NCBI GenBank assembly: GCA_964384805.1
Contig: CAYLLO010000003.1
Location: forward strand, 1 to 64,000
Length of the DNA stretch: 64,000 nt
Direction of reading: 5' to 3'
Source: HGM10611 sp964384805
GTDB taxonomy: Bacteria; Bacillota_I; Bacilli_A; ML615J-28; CAG-313
Shown: positions 42,464 to 51,585 of the stretch, in pieces
Numbering within the stretch: position 1 is the stretch's first letter
Layout: each line of letters begins with the position of its first letter
Made by a program: the position numbers and the translations under genes
The notes under the pieces: generated by a model
Databases searched by the model: none
What the model was told of the DNA's origin: nothing
Seen by the model: the letters and a program-made list of their open reading frames with translations, nothing else

Positions 42464-44208
42464 TATTTTACAATCTTAATTTTGAGTTCACCTAATTGTT
42501 TTTTAGTAACTGGTGTAGGTGCATCACTCATTAAACATTTAGCACTTGCAGCTTTAGGGAAAGCAATAACTTCACGTAAGTTATTATTTTTAGTAAGTAA
42601 CATAACAACACGATCTAGTCCAAGGGCTAATCCTCCATGAGGCGGAGTACCATATTTTAACGCATTAATAAAGTATGAAAATTTTAATTCTACTTCCTCT
42701 TTATCAAGACCGATAGCCTCAAACATTTTTGCTTGTATTTCTTGATCGTGAATACGAATACTGCCTCCACCTAATTCATAGCCATTTAAAACAATATCAT
42801 AGGCTTTAGCCATTGCTTTAGCTGGTTCAGCAACCATAAATTTTTCATGTCCATCTTTAGGTGATGTAAATGGATGGTGGGCTGCAACATAACGATTTTC
42901 TTCTTCTGAAAACTCAAATAATGGCCAATCCACTACCCATAAGAAATTAAATTTATCTTTATCAACTAACCCTAGTTCAGATGCTATTGTTGTTCTTAAT
43001 GCTCCTAAAGCTGAGTTACAATTTTCAATTTTATCCGCAACTATTAATATAAAATCATTTTCTTCTAAATTTAAAGTTTTTATTAATTCCATTCCTAACT
43101 CTTCAGTTACAAATTTCGCAATACTTCCTGAAAATACATTATTCTCATATTTTAACCACGCAAGCCCACCCGCATGATATTTTTTTGCAAGTAATGTTAA
43201 ACGCTCAATTTCTTTTCGAGAATACTTGTGAGCGGCATTTTTAGCAACAATAGCTTTAACAGCTCCAGCATTTGAAATTGCCTCATCAAAAAATCCAAGA
43301 CCTAATTTAGTTGCCCAATCACTAATATTTTCTAGTAGCATAGAAAAACGTGTATCTGGTTTATCACTACCATATTTGTCCATCGCTATCGCATACGGCA
43401 TACGAACAAATGGAGTTTGAATATCAATATCTAGAGTTTCTTTCCATATTGCTTTTAATAAACCTTCAACTACATTATAAATATCTTCTTCATCTATAAA
43501 ACTCATTTCTAAATCAACTTGAGTAAATTCTAATTGACGATCAGCTCGTAAATCCTCATCACGAAAACATCTTGCGATTTGGAAATACCGATCCATTCCT
43601 CCAACCATTAATAATTGTTTATAAATTTGTGGTGATTGAGGTAAAGCATAAAATGATTCTGGATGAACACGAGATGGTACCAAAAAATCACGAGCACCCT
43701 CTGGTGTTGATTTACCTAAAAAAGGTGTTTCGATTTCTACAAAATTCAATTTATCTAAATAATTACGAATGGCCATACACGTTTTATGACGTAATAACAT
43801 ATTTTTTTGCATTTGAGGACGACGCAAATCTAAATATCGATAGCGCATTCTTGTTTCCTCTAAAGCATCAGTTTGATCTTGAATCATAAATGGCGTTTGT
43901 TCAGCAATATTCAAAATTGTAAATTCTTCAACCTCTACTTCAATATCCCCAGTTGGGATATTTTTATTTTTGTTAGAACGTTCAACTACTCTTCCAGTTA
44001 CTTTTAAAACATATTCATTTCTAGCATCCATTGCTTTATTATAATTTTTATTCTCAGGATTAACAACTAATTGAGTAATTCCGTAACGATCACGAAGATC
44101 AATAAAGACTACTCCCCCTAAATCACGTTTTTTATTAACCCATCCAGTCAAAGTTACAACTTCACCAACATTTTCAATTCTTAATTCACCATTAGTTTTA
44201 GTACGCAT
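42463..44208 (-). CDS. aspS: Aspartyl-tRNA synthetase
   Basis: Class II synthetase charging tRNA-Asp. The 581 residues include the N-terminal OB fold (VTLTGWVNKKRDLGGVVFID), motif 2 (FRDEDLRADRQLEFTQVDLE), the bacterial GAD insertion domain and motif 3 (GGLALGLDRVVMLL). Length fits the bacterial type. It overlaps hisS by 11 bases and is controlled with it by the T-box leader upstream of hisS. Confidence 0.98.
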   Translation of the reverse strand: MRTKTNGELRIENVGEVVTLTGWVNKKRDLGGVVFIDLRDRYGITQLVVNPENKNYNKAMDARNEYVLKVTGRVVERSNKNKNIPTGDIEVEVEEFTILNIAEQTPFMIQDQTDALEETRMRYRYLDLRRPQMQKNMLLRHKTCMAIRNYLDKLNFVEIETPFLGKSTPEGARDFLVPSRVHPESFYALPQSPQIYKQLLMVGGMDRYFQIARCFRDEDLRADRQLEFTQVDLEMSFIDEEDIYNVVEGLLKAIWKETLDIDIQTPFVRMPYAIAMDKYGSDKPDTRFSMLLENISDWATKLGLGFFDEAISNAGAVKAIVAKNAAHKYSRKEIERLTLLAKKYHAGGLAWLKYENNVFSGSIAKFVTEELGMELIKTLNLEENDFILIVADKIENCNSALGALRTTIASELGLVDKDKFNFLWVVDWPLFEFSEEENRYVAAHHPFTSPKDGHEKFMVAEPAKAMAKAYDIVLNGYELGGGSIRIHDQEIQAKMFEAIGLDKEEVELKFSYFINALKYGTPPHGGLALGLDRVVMLLTKNNNLREVIAFPKAASAKCLMSDAPTPVTKKQLGELKIKIVK

Positions 44209-45484
44209 ATTTTTCTGCTCCTTCTATTCCAAAAAATTCATTTAATTTATTAACACTTAATTTAACTTCTTTTTGTTCAATAGTGTCTTTAATAGTCATC
44301 ATATCATTAGCCACTTCATCTTCACCAATAATAATAATGTATCTTGCTTTAACTCTTTCAGCAAGTTTAAATTGTGGTTTTAAATTATCACTTTGATAAT
44401 CTATTTCGGTCGGAACTCCATTAGTTCTTAAATAATCAGTAAGTTTCAATCCGATTTTTTTAACTGTTTTTCCAAGAGTAATAACCGTTACTTGCTCCTT
44501 GCAAGAACTTGGAATTTTTATTCCCAGTTCATCTAAAGCCATCATCATTCTTTCTACTCCGAAAGCAAAACCAATAGCTTTTACATCTGGTCCATCAAAA
44601 TCACGACCCATATCATTGTATCGTCCACCTGCACATAAAGTTAAGCCATTAATAACTGAATTTGGATTATCATAAATTAATTCAAATACATCATTTGAAT
44701 AGTAATCAAGTCCTCGAACTAATTTATCACTTACTTCGTATTTAATTTCTAAAATATCTAAAATATTTTTTAACTCTTCAAAATAAATTTTATCCTCTTC
44801 AGTTAAATAATCACTAATTCTAGGGGCATTATTCATAATATCCGTATTTGCATCAGCTTTACAATCTAACATTCTAAGCGGATTTTTTTCATAACGTATC
44901 TTACAATCAGCACACATTTCATCTAAATGTGGTTTAAAGTATTTTTTCAACGCTGGAATATATGCATTTCTTGCTTCTTTGCTTCCTAAAGTATTTAAAC
45001 ATACTTTAATATTTTTTATTCCTAAAGCATTCATAATCTTACATGCTAGATTAATAACATCTGCATCAAGCAGTGGATTTTCTAACCCATAAGTTTCTAC
45101 CCCGAATTGCGTGAATTGATGGTAACGACCTTTTTGAGGACGTTCATATCTAAAAATTGGACCAAAATAATAGTATTTAGACAAACCTGGATTAACATAT
45201 AGTTTATTTTCAATAAACATTCTCATCATTGGAGCTGTACCTTCAGGACGAAGAGTTATACTACGATTACCACGATCATTAAAAGTGTACATCTCTTTAT
45301 TTACAATATCACTACTTTCCCCAACTGAACGGACAAATACATCAGTCGATTCAATAATTGGTGTGATTACTTCACTATAACCAAATTTTTTAGCTATGTC
45401 AACACATGTTTTTTCAATATAACGATATTTTTCTGCTTCATAGCCAAAAAAATCAATAGTTCCTTTAATTTTATTAATTTTCAT
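44198..45484 (-). CDS. hisS: Histidyl-tRNA synthetase
   Basis: Class II synthetase charging tRNA-His. The 428 residues contain motif 1 (TPIIESTDVFVRSVGESSDI), motif 2 (FRYERPQKGRYHQFTQFGVE), the His-binding region LVRGLDYYSNDVFEL (TG of the usual RGLDYYTGTVFE replaced) and motif 3 (AIGFAFGVERMMMAL), then the anticodon-binding domain. AAGGAG precedes the ATG. First gene of the hisS-aspS-Cys-rich-dCMP deaminase-protease-lspA-rluD series, which probably forms one long operon under T-box control at its head. Confidence 0.97.
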   Translation of the reverse strand: MKINKIKGTIDFFGYEAEKYRYIEKTCVDIAKKFGYSEVITPIIESTDVFVRSVGESSDIVNKEMYTFNDRGNRSITLRPEGTAPMMRMFIENKLYVNPGLSKYYYFGPIFRYERPQKGRYHQFTQFGVETYGLENPLLDADVINLACKIMNALGIKNIKVCLNTLGSKEARNAYIPALKKYFKPHLDEMCADCKIRYEKNPLRMLDCKADANTDIMNNAPRISDYLTEEDKIYFEELKNILDILEIKYEVSDKLVRGLDYYSNDVFELIYDNPNSVINGLTLCAGGRYNDMGRDFDGPDVKAIGFAFGVERMMMALDELGIKIPSSCKEQVTVITLGKTVKKIGLKLTDYLRTNGVPTEIDYQSDNLKPQFKLAERVKARYIIIIGEDEVANDMMTIKDTIEQKEVKLSVNKLNEFFGIEGAEKYAY

Positions 45485-45650
45485 ATTTTTTCTCCTTATA
45501 AAAAAATGAGCAAAAAAATCCCAAAACTCTAAGGACGAAATTTTATCGCGGTGCCACCTTAGTTCAGAATTTCTTCTGCTCTTTAATTTCTTTTAACGCA
45601 AGAATAACGTTTCTCCAGAGGTGTCAGACTCTATCAACGAAATTTATATT
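45485..45650 (-). promoter_or_regulatory. T-box riboswitch leader of hisS-aspS, with very short stem I
   Basis: The T-box core AAGGTGGCACCGCG lies at 45560-45547 (minus). It is preceded by stem III (CAGAA-GAAA-TTCTG, 45578-45565). CTAAGG can alternatively pair with CCTTAG (45533-45528) to form a terminator followed by T-runs. Only about 70 bases lie between the predicted start of transcription and stem III, too few for a usual stem I. The visible hairpin (45639-45608) is CGTT-GAT-AGAG / CTCT-GGAGA-AACG with loop TCTGACAC. GACAC contains GAC (Asp) and CAC (His) overlapping. The antiterminator UGGC pairs best with a tRNA ending GCCA, as tRNA-Asp has (G73). Confidence 0.88.
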
Positions 45651-45656
45651 AGTTAT

Positions 45657-45685
45657 ATTATACAATTTATTTTATTAATTAACAA
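45657..45685 (-). promoter_or_regulatory. Promoter of the hisS T-box leader
   Basis: On the minus strand TTGTTA (45685-45680), 17 bp, TATAAT (45662-45657), with TG before the -10. It lies just downstream of the argS stop, so hisS-aspS has its own promoter. Confidence 0.75.
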
Positions 45686-45701
45686 TTTATTTATAAAACT
45701 T

Positions 45702-47348
45702 TTACATTTGAGTAGGAGCGCTAATTCCCATTAATGCCAAAGCATCTTTTAAAACAATACTTACTGCTTTTAGAATAGTTGCTTTTTCCATTGTTTGATT
45801 TACGTCTTCACTTATTACTTTTTCGTTGTTATAGTAACTATGTAAAGCATATGCAAGTTCATCAATATAATGGGTAACTTTATGAACTAATCTTTTGGAT
45901 GCCGCTTCTTCAATTACCATTGGATACTTAAGTAAAATTAAACATAAATTTTTAGTTGCATCTTTGTTGATATTTTCAAAACTTATTGTCTCTACAAAAC
46001 TATATCCTTTAGATTCAATTGTTCGAAAAATACTACAAATTCTTGCATACGCATATTGAGCGTAGAATACTGGATTTTCATTAGTTTTTTTCTTCATTAA
46101 TCCTAAATCTAAATCCATTTGAGTATTTAAAGCTTTTGAAACATAGAAATATCTTAATGCATCACTACCAACTTCTTCAATTAAATCAATTAGTGTGATT
46201 GCTTTACCACTCCGTTTACTCATTTTAACTTCAATACCATTTTCCATTACTCTAACCATTTGAAGAATTTCAACATCTATTAAATTACTATTCCCTCCAA
46301 CCATAGAGACAGCTGCTTTTAAACGATCAATATATCCATGATGATCTGCTCCTAAAACATCAATCAAATAATCATATCCTCGAGATAATTTATTGGCATG
46401 ATATGCGATATCTGGCAAAAGATAAGTATAACTTCCATCACTTTTAACAATTACTCGATCTTTTTCATCAGTATAATCAGTTGTTCTAAGCCATGTTGCA
46501 TTATCTTTTACATATGTAAAATTGCCATCAATTAGAGTTTTTAAGGTTCTTTCAACAGCGTTGGTTTTATATAATGATTTTTCACTAAACCAGTTATCAA
46601 AAGTTACATTAAAACTTTTTAAATCTTTTTTAAGATTTTCAAGTAAAACTTTAGTTCCAAATTCTTTAAAAAATTCTAAATCAATGTTATTTAAAAATTT
46701 ATCACCAAACTCATCTTTAACCATTTCTGCAATTGTGATAATTTCTTTTCCATGATAATAATCTTCTTTAAAATCAATAGGTAAGCCATATAGTTCTTTA
46801 TAACGTTCATAAACACTTAAAGCCATATTTGTAATTTGATTTCCTGCATCATTTACATAGTGTTCTTTATTTACATTATAACCTGCTTTATTCATAACAT
46901 TCGCAAGACTATCTCCATAAGCTGCTCCTCGACCATGTCCTAAATGTAAATATCCAGTAGGGTTAGCAGAAACAAACTCTAGTAAAACTTTCTTACCATT
47001 TCCATAGTTTACTTTACCATAATTATCTTTTTCCTTATTGATTAATAAAATCACTTGTAATAAATAGTCAATATCTAAAGTAAAGTTAATAAATCCACTA
47101 CCTGCAGCTTCCACATTTGAAACGTGAACTTTTTCTTTATTAAACTTTTCAACAATTTCAGAAGCAATTATCATTGGTGCTTTTCTTGCTATTCTAGCAA
47201 GACGCATCGCCACATTGGTTGAATAATCTCCATTTTCTTTATCCTTAGGAATTTCAAGTACTATTTCAAGATTCTCTGTATAGTATCCTAATTCTTTAAT
47301 ATTGTCTATTAATTCATCTTTAATATTTTGTAATATTTCTTTAATCAT
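45702..47348 (-). CDS. argS: Arginyl-tRNA synthetase
   Basis: Class I synthetase charging tRNA-Arg. The 548 residues have the N-terminal Add-1 domain, the HIGH motif as GYLHLGHGRGAAYGDSLANV, the KMSKR signature as VKMSKRSGKAITLIDL, and a C-terminal anticodon-binding DALR domain ending KDALALMGISAP. The length matches Firmicute ArgRS. No T-box core was seen upstream. Confidence 0.97.
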   Translation of the reverse strand: MIKEILQNIKDELIDNIKELGYYTENLEIVLEIPKDKENGDYSTNVAMRLARIARKAPMIIASEIVEKFNKEKVHVSNVEAAGSGFINFTLDIDYLLQVILLINKEKDNYGKVNYGNGKKVLLEFVSANPTGYLHLGHGRGAAYGDSLANVMNKAGYNVNKEHYVNDAGNQITNMALSVYERYKELYGLPIDFKEDYYHGKEIITIAEMVKDEFGDKFLNNIDLEFFKEFGTKVLLENLKKDLKSFNVTFDNWFSEKSLYKTNAVERTLKTLIDGNFTYVKDNATWLRTTDYTDEKDRVIVKSDGSYTYLLPDIAYHANKLSRGYDYLIDVLGADHHGYIDRLKAAVSMVGGNSNLIDVEILQMVRVMENGIEVKMSKRSGKAITLIDLIEEVGSDALRYFYVSKALNTQMDLDLGLMKKKTNENPVFYAQYAYARICSIFRTIESKGYSFVETISFENINKDATKNLCLILLKYPMVIEEAASKRLVHKVTHYIDELAYALHSYYNNEKVISEDVNQTMEKATILKAVSIVLKDALALMGISAPTQM

Positions 47349-47654
47349 CGTATTACCTCTTTATATAATTCTTTCTTATTGTATCAAAAATATTATTTTT
47401 TTTCAATTAATAGTATAAAAAATTAAAAAGTCAACCCTATGTTAGATTCCAAAGAGTCAACTCATATCTTGTTATTCTTTTTCATTTTACATATTTAGTA
47501 TAATTAATGTAAGCCAAAAAACTTCTTTTAAGAAGAACTAAATCACTATTATTATTAAACAAAATAAACTTAAAATCAAATATCCTTCTAATTAAAACAT
47601 ATTTCATCCTCACATTTCAAATTATATCATAATTTAAAATAGACTACAAATAAA
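47349..47654. other. Gap upstream of argS; no gene identified
   Basis: About 300 AT-rich bases. I see no reading frame with a ribosome site and no T-box or other known riboswitch pattern. It must hold the argS promoter, which I could not place. A short imperfect repeat AGTCAAC (47429 and 47456) is not clearly meaningful. Confidence 0.35.
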
Positions 47655-47890
47655 ATATAAAAAGCACCAATTAATAGTGCTTTAAGTTAAATTTATATAA
47701 ACCCAGAAGGACCGTTATCACTATGCGCAACCGCATATTTTTACAAAGGCGGAAATCTCATGAAATACTCTTTAGGATTCCTACTACTTATATAAGTGCA
47801 GGCTTTCAACACCAAATACTCTCAACTTCCTATTAAAGACTGTTCGGGCAGCAATTATGTGAAAATGCGTGAACTCCAGGTCTCGAACCA
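47655..47890 (-). ncRNA. Untranslated structured RNA, possibly 6S RNA
   Basis: A strong promoter (see next entry) and a terminator (AAGCAC pairing GTGCTT at 47677-47682 and 47662-47667, then a T-run) bound a transcript of about 230 bases with no sensible reading frame. The two ends pair: ACCTGGAG with CTTCTGGGT, TCAC with GTGA, and GCATTTTcACA with TGTaAAAAuATGC. This leaves a large internal region, a rod with central bubble as in 6S RNA, whose usual size is 180-200 bases. It is not tmRNA (no tRNA-like 3' end), RNase P RNA or SRP RNA by the motifs I know. The 6S identity is inference. Confidence 0.5.
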
Positions 47891-47895
47891 TCACC

Positions 47896-47924
47896 ATTAT
47901 ACCATTAACTTTTCTATTTGGCAA
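47896..47924 (-). promoter_or_regulatory. Promoter of the structured RNA, overlapping the AGCS gene's stop codon
   Basis: Minus strand TTGCCA (47924-47919), 17 bp, TATAAT (47901-47896), with TGG before the -10 (extended). The TAA stop of the symporter gene lies inside the TATAAT box. Confidence 0.75.
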
Positions 47925-49174
47925 GTCTTTTTATTTTTTTCTAACAAAACTAAAATAATCATATTGAACAGGCCTAAAATAAGCAAGCCAATATCAACTA
48001 AACCAATTGTTTCATTAATATTTAAAACCACTCCTAGAGATACTCCAAGAGTAAAAATAACTCGATAACCTAAAATAATTTTATGATGTGAATTTTTAAA
48101 AAATCTAGCAAATAATAATGCATTACTTTCTCCTAAATAATACTGACCAAGAAGTGAAGAAAAGGCAAAAATAAATAAAAAAATCACACCAATTAATAAA
48201 CCAATATTTCCTAAATTTTTAACAAAAATTTCGATTAATAAATCTGCACCATCATATAAATTATAATCTAATTGCATTTGAACAATAAAAATACCTGTTA
48301 TTGTACACATAATTAACGTATCAACATATACTCCAAGCATTCCAAAATAGCCTTGGATGCTAGGAGTAGGTGATTCGCTCATACCTGTAACTGATGGCAT
48401 AGTCCCAAGTCCTGACTCATGAGAAAATAAACTTCTTCTTATTCCAACCGATATAGCATTAATTATTAATCCAATTCCCATACTTTTAACATTAAATGCC
48501 GAATTAAAAATAGTAATAACACTAGTAATGAAAGTATGATAATTCATAATCATTAAAAAAATAATAGTTGTCATAAAAGTAATTGTCATAATAGGAACAA
48601 TTTTATTAGTTACATCAACAATCTTCTTCGTTCCTTTAAAAACAATTAGTATCAAAATAGTAATTAATAAAATACCTATTAAATACTTATTAAATGGAAA
48701 AATTCTCGTTATAGCAGAAAGAATAGTATTTACTTGAATTGGAGGAAAAAATATTGTATTGGTTAGTAATAGAAAACAAGCAAAAATAATACTTAAAATA
48801 GGATTATTTAATCCCTTTAAAATATAATAACAAGCTCCACCACGATATTCATTACCTATTTTTTCTTGATATTTAATTGCATATACATTTTCAACATAGG
48901 ATAAAGCACTACTAAAAAACCCAAATAACCACATCCATATTATCACACCTGGTCCTCCAACTATAATTCCTGTGGTCACTCCAACTAAATTACCTGTTCC
49001 TAAATTTGTCGCAAGAGATACCAAAAATGTTTTGTATGTTGGATGATTAGGATATTTTTTATTGAAAGTCCTTACTTCTTTAAAAACACGAAATTGGGGC
49101 CATTTTAAATAAATTGTCCAACATATTGAAGAAATAAAAATAATAATCATAATAAGTGTTAATATTTGTTCCAT
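47897..49174 (-). CDS. AGCS family amino acid (alanine/glycine):cation symporter
   Basis: A 425-residue membrane protein with about eleven helices. The family signature is clear: FLVSLATNLGTGNLVGVTTG, then GPGVIIWMWLFGFFSSALSY and SVGIRRSLFSHESGLGTMPS. Members bring alanine, glycine or similar amino acids into the cell with sodium. It is shorter than Bacillus AlsT. Its last bases carry the promoter of the downstream RNA. It lies 52 bp after the kinase gene on the same strand. Confidence 0.92.
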   Translation of the reverse strand: MEQILTLIMIIIFISSICWTIYLKWPQFRVFKEVRTFNKKYPNHPTYKTFLVSLATNLGTGNLVGVTTGIIVGGPGVIIWMWLFGFFSSALSYVENVYAIKYQEKIGNEYRGGACYYILKGLNNPILSIIFACFLLLTNTIFFPPIQVNTILSAITRIFPFNKYLIGILLITILILIVFKGTKKIVDVTNKIVPIMTITFMTTIIFLMIMNYHTFITSVITIFNSAFNVKSMGIGLIINAISVGIRRSLFSHESGLGTMPSVTGMSESPTPSIQGYFGMLGVYVDTLIMCTITGIFIVQMQLDYNLYDGADLLIEIFVKNLGNIGLLIGVIFLFIFAFSSLLGQYYLGESNALLFARFFKNSHHKIILGYRVIFTLGVSLGVVLNINETIGLVDIGLLILGLFNMIILVLLEKNKKTCQIEKLMV

Positions 49175-49226
49175 AAAAAAACCTCATTACATTTTAGTAA
49201 TGAAGTTATATTTTTATGTAAATAAA

Positions 49227-50255
49227 TTATTTAGTACCTGCTTGTGTTTTTTGATAGGCTTCAACATTAGCTAAAATTTTAGCACGCATTACATCACTTG
49301 GTAAAACTCCTTTAGCTAATTCCATTGCCCAAATAATCGCACCACTTGCTGGAGCTACTTTCAAAACTATATATTCAACTTTTGTTTGAATATTTGATTC
49401 TATCGCATCTTTAAATCCTTCAAACATATCTGGAGCAGCAGCATTAGCCCAAACAGAGCCTGCCAAAATAACATAAACAACTGATTGAAAGTTTAAGTTT
49501 GTAATGCAACCAGCAACTGAACGACCCATACAGCGTCCTGCTGTTTTAAGCACATCTTTTGCTACTTCATCACCACCATTAGCATGTTTAAATAACATTT
49601 GAATAATCTCTGTACGATTTAGTTTATTGGACATTGATACATCTACGATTGTTGCAAGATAATCTTCTTTATCAGTAATACCAAATTTTTCAAATAATTC
49701 TTTTGTCATTGATGTTTTTTTACCAACTCGATATAATTCATCATAAACTGCTTGAAAAGTTCTTCTTGTTAAATAAGCTCCCCCTGCTTCATCTCCTGAT
49801 AAATATCCTACACCACCTACTTGAACATGATTACCAAGCTCATCCATTCCAACGGTTACTGTCCCAGTCCCATTAATAGAACAAACACCATAACCATTTG
49901 GTGAGGCCGCTTTAACTCCTAAAAAACCATCATTTTCCATTCCAAAATTTTCAAAACCCATTTTAGAAATAATACCATTCAATTGTTTTTTTTGATATGG
50001 AACATCAGCTCCAGCAAGTCCAAATCCTGCACCTGCAATATCTTTGACGGTAATATTATTACGAGAAAATAAGATATCTAATTGTTCTTTCATAACACGA
50101 TAACTACCCGCAAATGAGTCATTTAATCCTTCATGACTACAAGTCCCACCTCTAAGACCATCAATAAAATTACCTTCAGTATCAAATAACAAATAGTCTG
50201 TTTTGGTATTTCCCCCATCAACACCAAGAATATACTTCTTTACATTATCTGCCAT
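49227..50255 (-). CDS. BadF/BadG-type ATPase, probable N-acetylglucosamine kinase
   Basis: A 342-residue ASKHA-fold sugar kinase. The phosphate-1 motif is ILGVDGGNTKTDYLLFD, the catalytic region AGFGLAGADVP, and phosphate-2 is GYGVCSINGTGTVTVGMDEL, followed by VGGVGYLSGDEAGGAYL. This family contains GlcNAc kinases as well as activators of dehydratases; the sugar-kinase motifs fit here. It is five bases from the GH4 gene, so a pathway from phosphorylated or free disaccharides of glucose or GlcNAc is likely. Confidence 0.82.
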   Translation of the reverse strand: MADNVKKYILGVDGGNTKTDYLLFDTEGNFIDGLRGGTCSHEGLNDSFAGSYRVMKEQLDILFSRNNITVKDIAGAGFGLAGADVPYQKKQLNGIISKMGFENFGMENDGFLGVKAASPNGYGVCSINGTGTVTVGMDELGNHVQVGGVGYLSGDEAGGAYLTRRTFQAVYDELYRVGKKTSMTKELFEKFGITDKEDYLATIVDVSMSNKLNRTEIIQMLFKHANGGDEVAKDVLKTAGRCMGRSVAGCITNLNFQSVVYVILAGSVWANAAAPDMFEGFKDAIESNIQTKVEYIVLKVAPASGAIIWAMELAKGVLPSDVMRAKILANVEAYQKTQAGTK

Positions 50256-50260
50256 ATAGT

Positions 50261-51547
50261 TTACTCTTTGTTTTTAAAAAATTGAGGTAAGAATTCTTTA
50301 TGAGCTTCTAATAATTCATCAAAACATGCTGAAGCTGTTTTTAAATCTCCAACTAGCGGATTAACAACTAAAGCACGTAATGCTTCTAATTTATCACCTG
50401 TAATAGCCGCTTTAACAGCATGACGTTCATAAGCCTTAATATTAGAAATGTATTCCACCATATGATCAGTAATAACTCCAGTTACAGGAAGTGGGGTTGC
50501 TCCATTTTTACCAATTTTTGCACAAATTTCCACAGCATCAGTATCTTTTAAAAACGGAATTGCTCCTCTATTCAAAACATTAACAACTTGAACATCCCCA
50601 ACATCGTTCCAAATAGAGTTAACGAGATTAATTGCTACTTCTGAATAACGAGCTCCACCACGTTGAGAGAGCTGAGCAGGTTTCACATGGAGTTCACTAT
50701 TTTGATAAATCTCAAGAAGTTCTTCTTCAATTTCCATGCATCTTTCACCACGTGTTTTTTCAGCATTCTTTAATGTATTTAGTTTGCTATCCTTGAAGTA
50801 ATAGTACTCTAAATAACATGTAGGAATGGCACCAATCGCTGCGACTTGTTCTTTAGTAAATCCACTAGCAGGAATGTTTTTCATTGACTCACTATTTAAT
50901 CCTGCTTCTAATGCTTCTTGTAAATAATCTTTTCCATTAGCTTCAATTTTAGTTACATAAGCAAAATGATTTAATCCCATATACTCAATATTGGCATGAG
51001 GTAAATTCATATTACGTTTAATACCATCGATTGTATTAATAGGAACATTACATAATCCCATCATCTTAACATTTGTATAATTTAACAAAGCCTCTGCTAT
51101 CATACCAGATGGATTAGAGAAGTTAATTAACCATGCATCTGGACAATATTCTTCCATTAACTTAACAATATTTAGCATTACTGGAATTGTTCTTAATCCT
51201 TTGAACATCCCCCCAATACCACATGTTTCTTGACCTATTAAGCCATATTTTAAAGGAATTTTTTCATCTTTTACACGAGCAGGAAGTTTTCCAACACGAA
51301 TTTGTGCTAGAACAAAATCTGCTCCTTTTAAGGCTTTGGCATAATCATTTAAAACAAGCTCTGTTGAACAAGATAGTCCTGCTGCTACAATCATTCTTTG
51401 ACATAATCCCCCCACAATATTCAATTTTCTTTCATCAATATCCATAAAAGAAATTTCTGTAACTGGTAAAGTTTCTCTTTTATTAATAATTCCTTCAATT
51501 AATTCAGGTGTATATGTACTACCTGCTCCAATAATACAAATTTTCAT
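50261..51547 (-). CDS. Glycoside hydrolase family 4 (6-phospho-beta-glucosidase type)
   Basis: NAD+- and Mn2+-dependent hydrolase acting on phosphorylated disaccharides by an oxidation-elimination mechanism. The 428 residues begin KICIIGAGSTYTPELIEGII (dinucleotide fold). They carry QETCGIGGMFKGLRTIPVML, NFSNPSGMIAEAL, MGLCNVPINT with the metal-binding Cys, and GLNHFAYVT with the metal-binding His. The CNVP form fits 6-phospho-beta-glucosidases (CelF/LicH). No PTS gene is in the window, so the supply of phosphorylated substrate must come from elsewhere. Confidence 0.9.
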   Translation of the reverse strand: MKICIIGAGSTYTPELIEGIINKRETLPVTEISFMDIDERKLNIVGGLCQRMIVAAGLSCSTELVLNDYAKALKGADFVLAQIRVGKLPARVKDEKIPLKYGLIGQETCGIGGMFKGLRTIPVMLNIVKLMEEYCPDAWLINFSNPSGMIAEALLNYTNVKMMGLCNVPINTIDGIKRNMNLPHANIEYMGLNHFAYVTKIEANGKDYLQEALEAGLNSESMKNIPASGFTKEQVAAIGAIPTCYLEYYYFKDSKLNTLKNAEKTRGERCMEIEEELLEIYQNSELHVKPAQLSQRGGARYSEVAINLVNSIWNDVGDVQVVNVLNRGAIPFLKDTDAVEICAKIGKNGATPLPVTGVITDHMVEYISNIKAYERHAVKAAITGDKLEALRALVVNPLVGDLKTASACFDELLEAHKEFLPQFFKNKE

Positions 51548-51585
51548 ATTATTTACTCCTATCTTATAAACTTATTAATTTTTGA

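Noticed and set aside
47796..48068. Plus-strand frame overlapping the structured RNA and symporter end
   Set aside because: It lies antisense to a clear gene and a clear untranslated RNA, and has no ribosome site.
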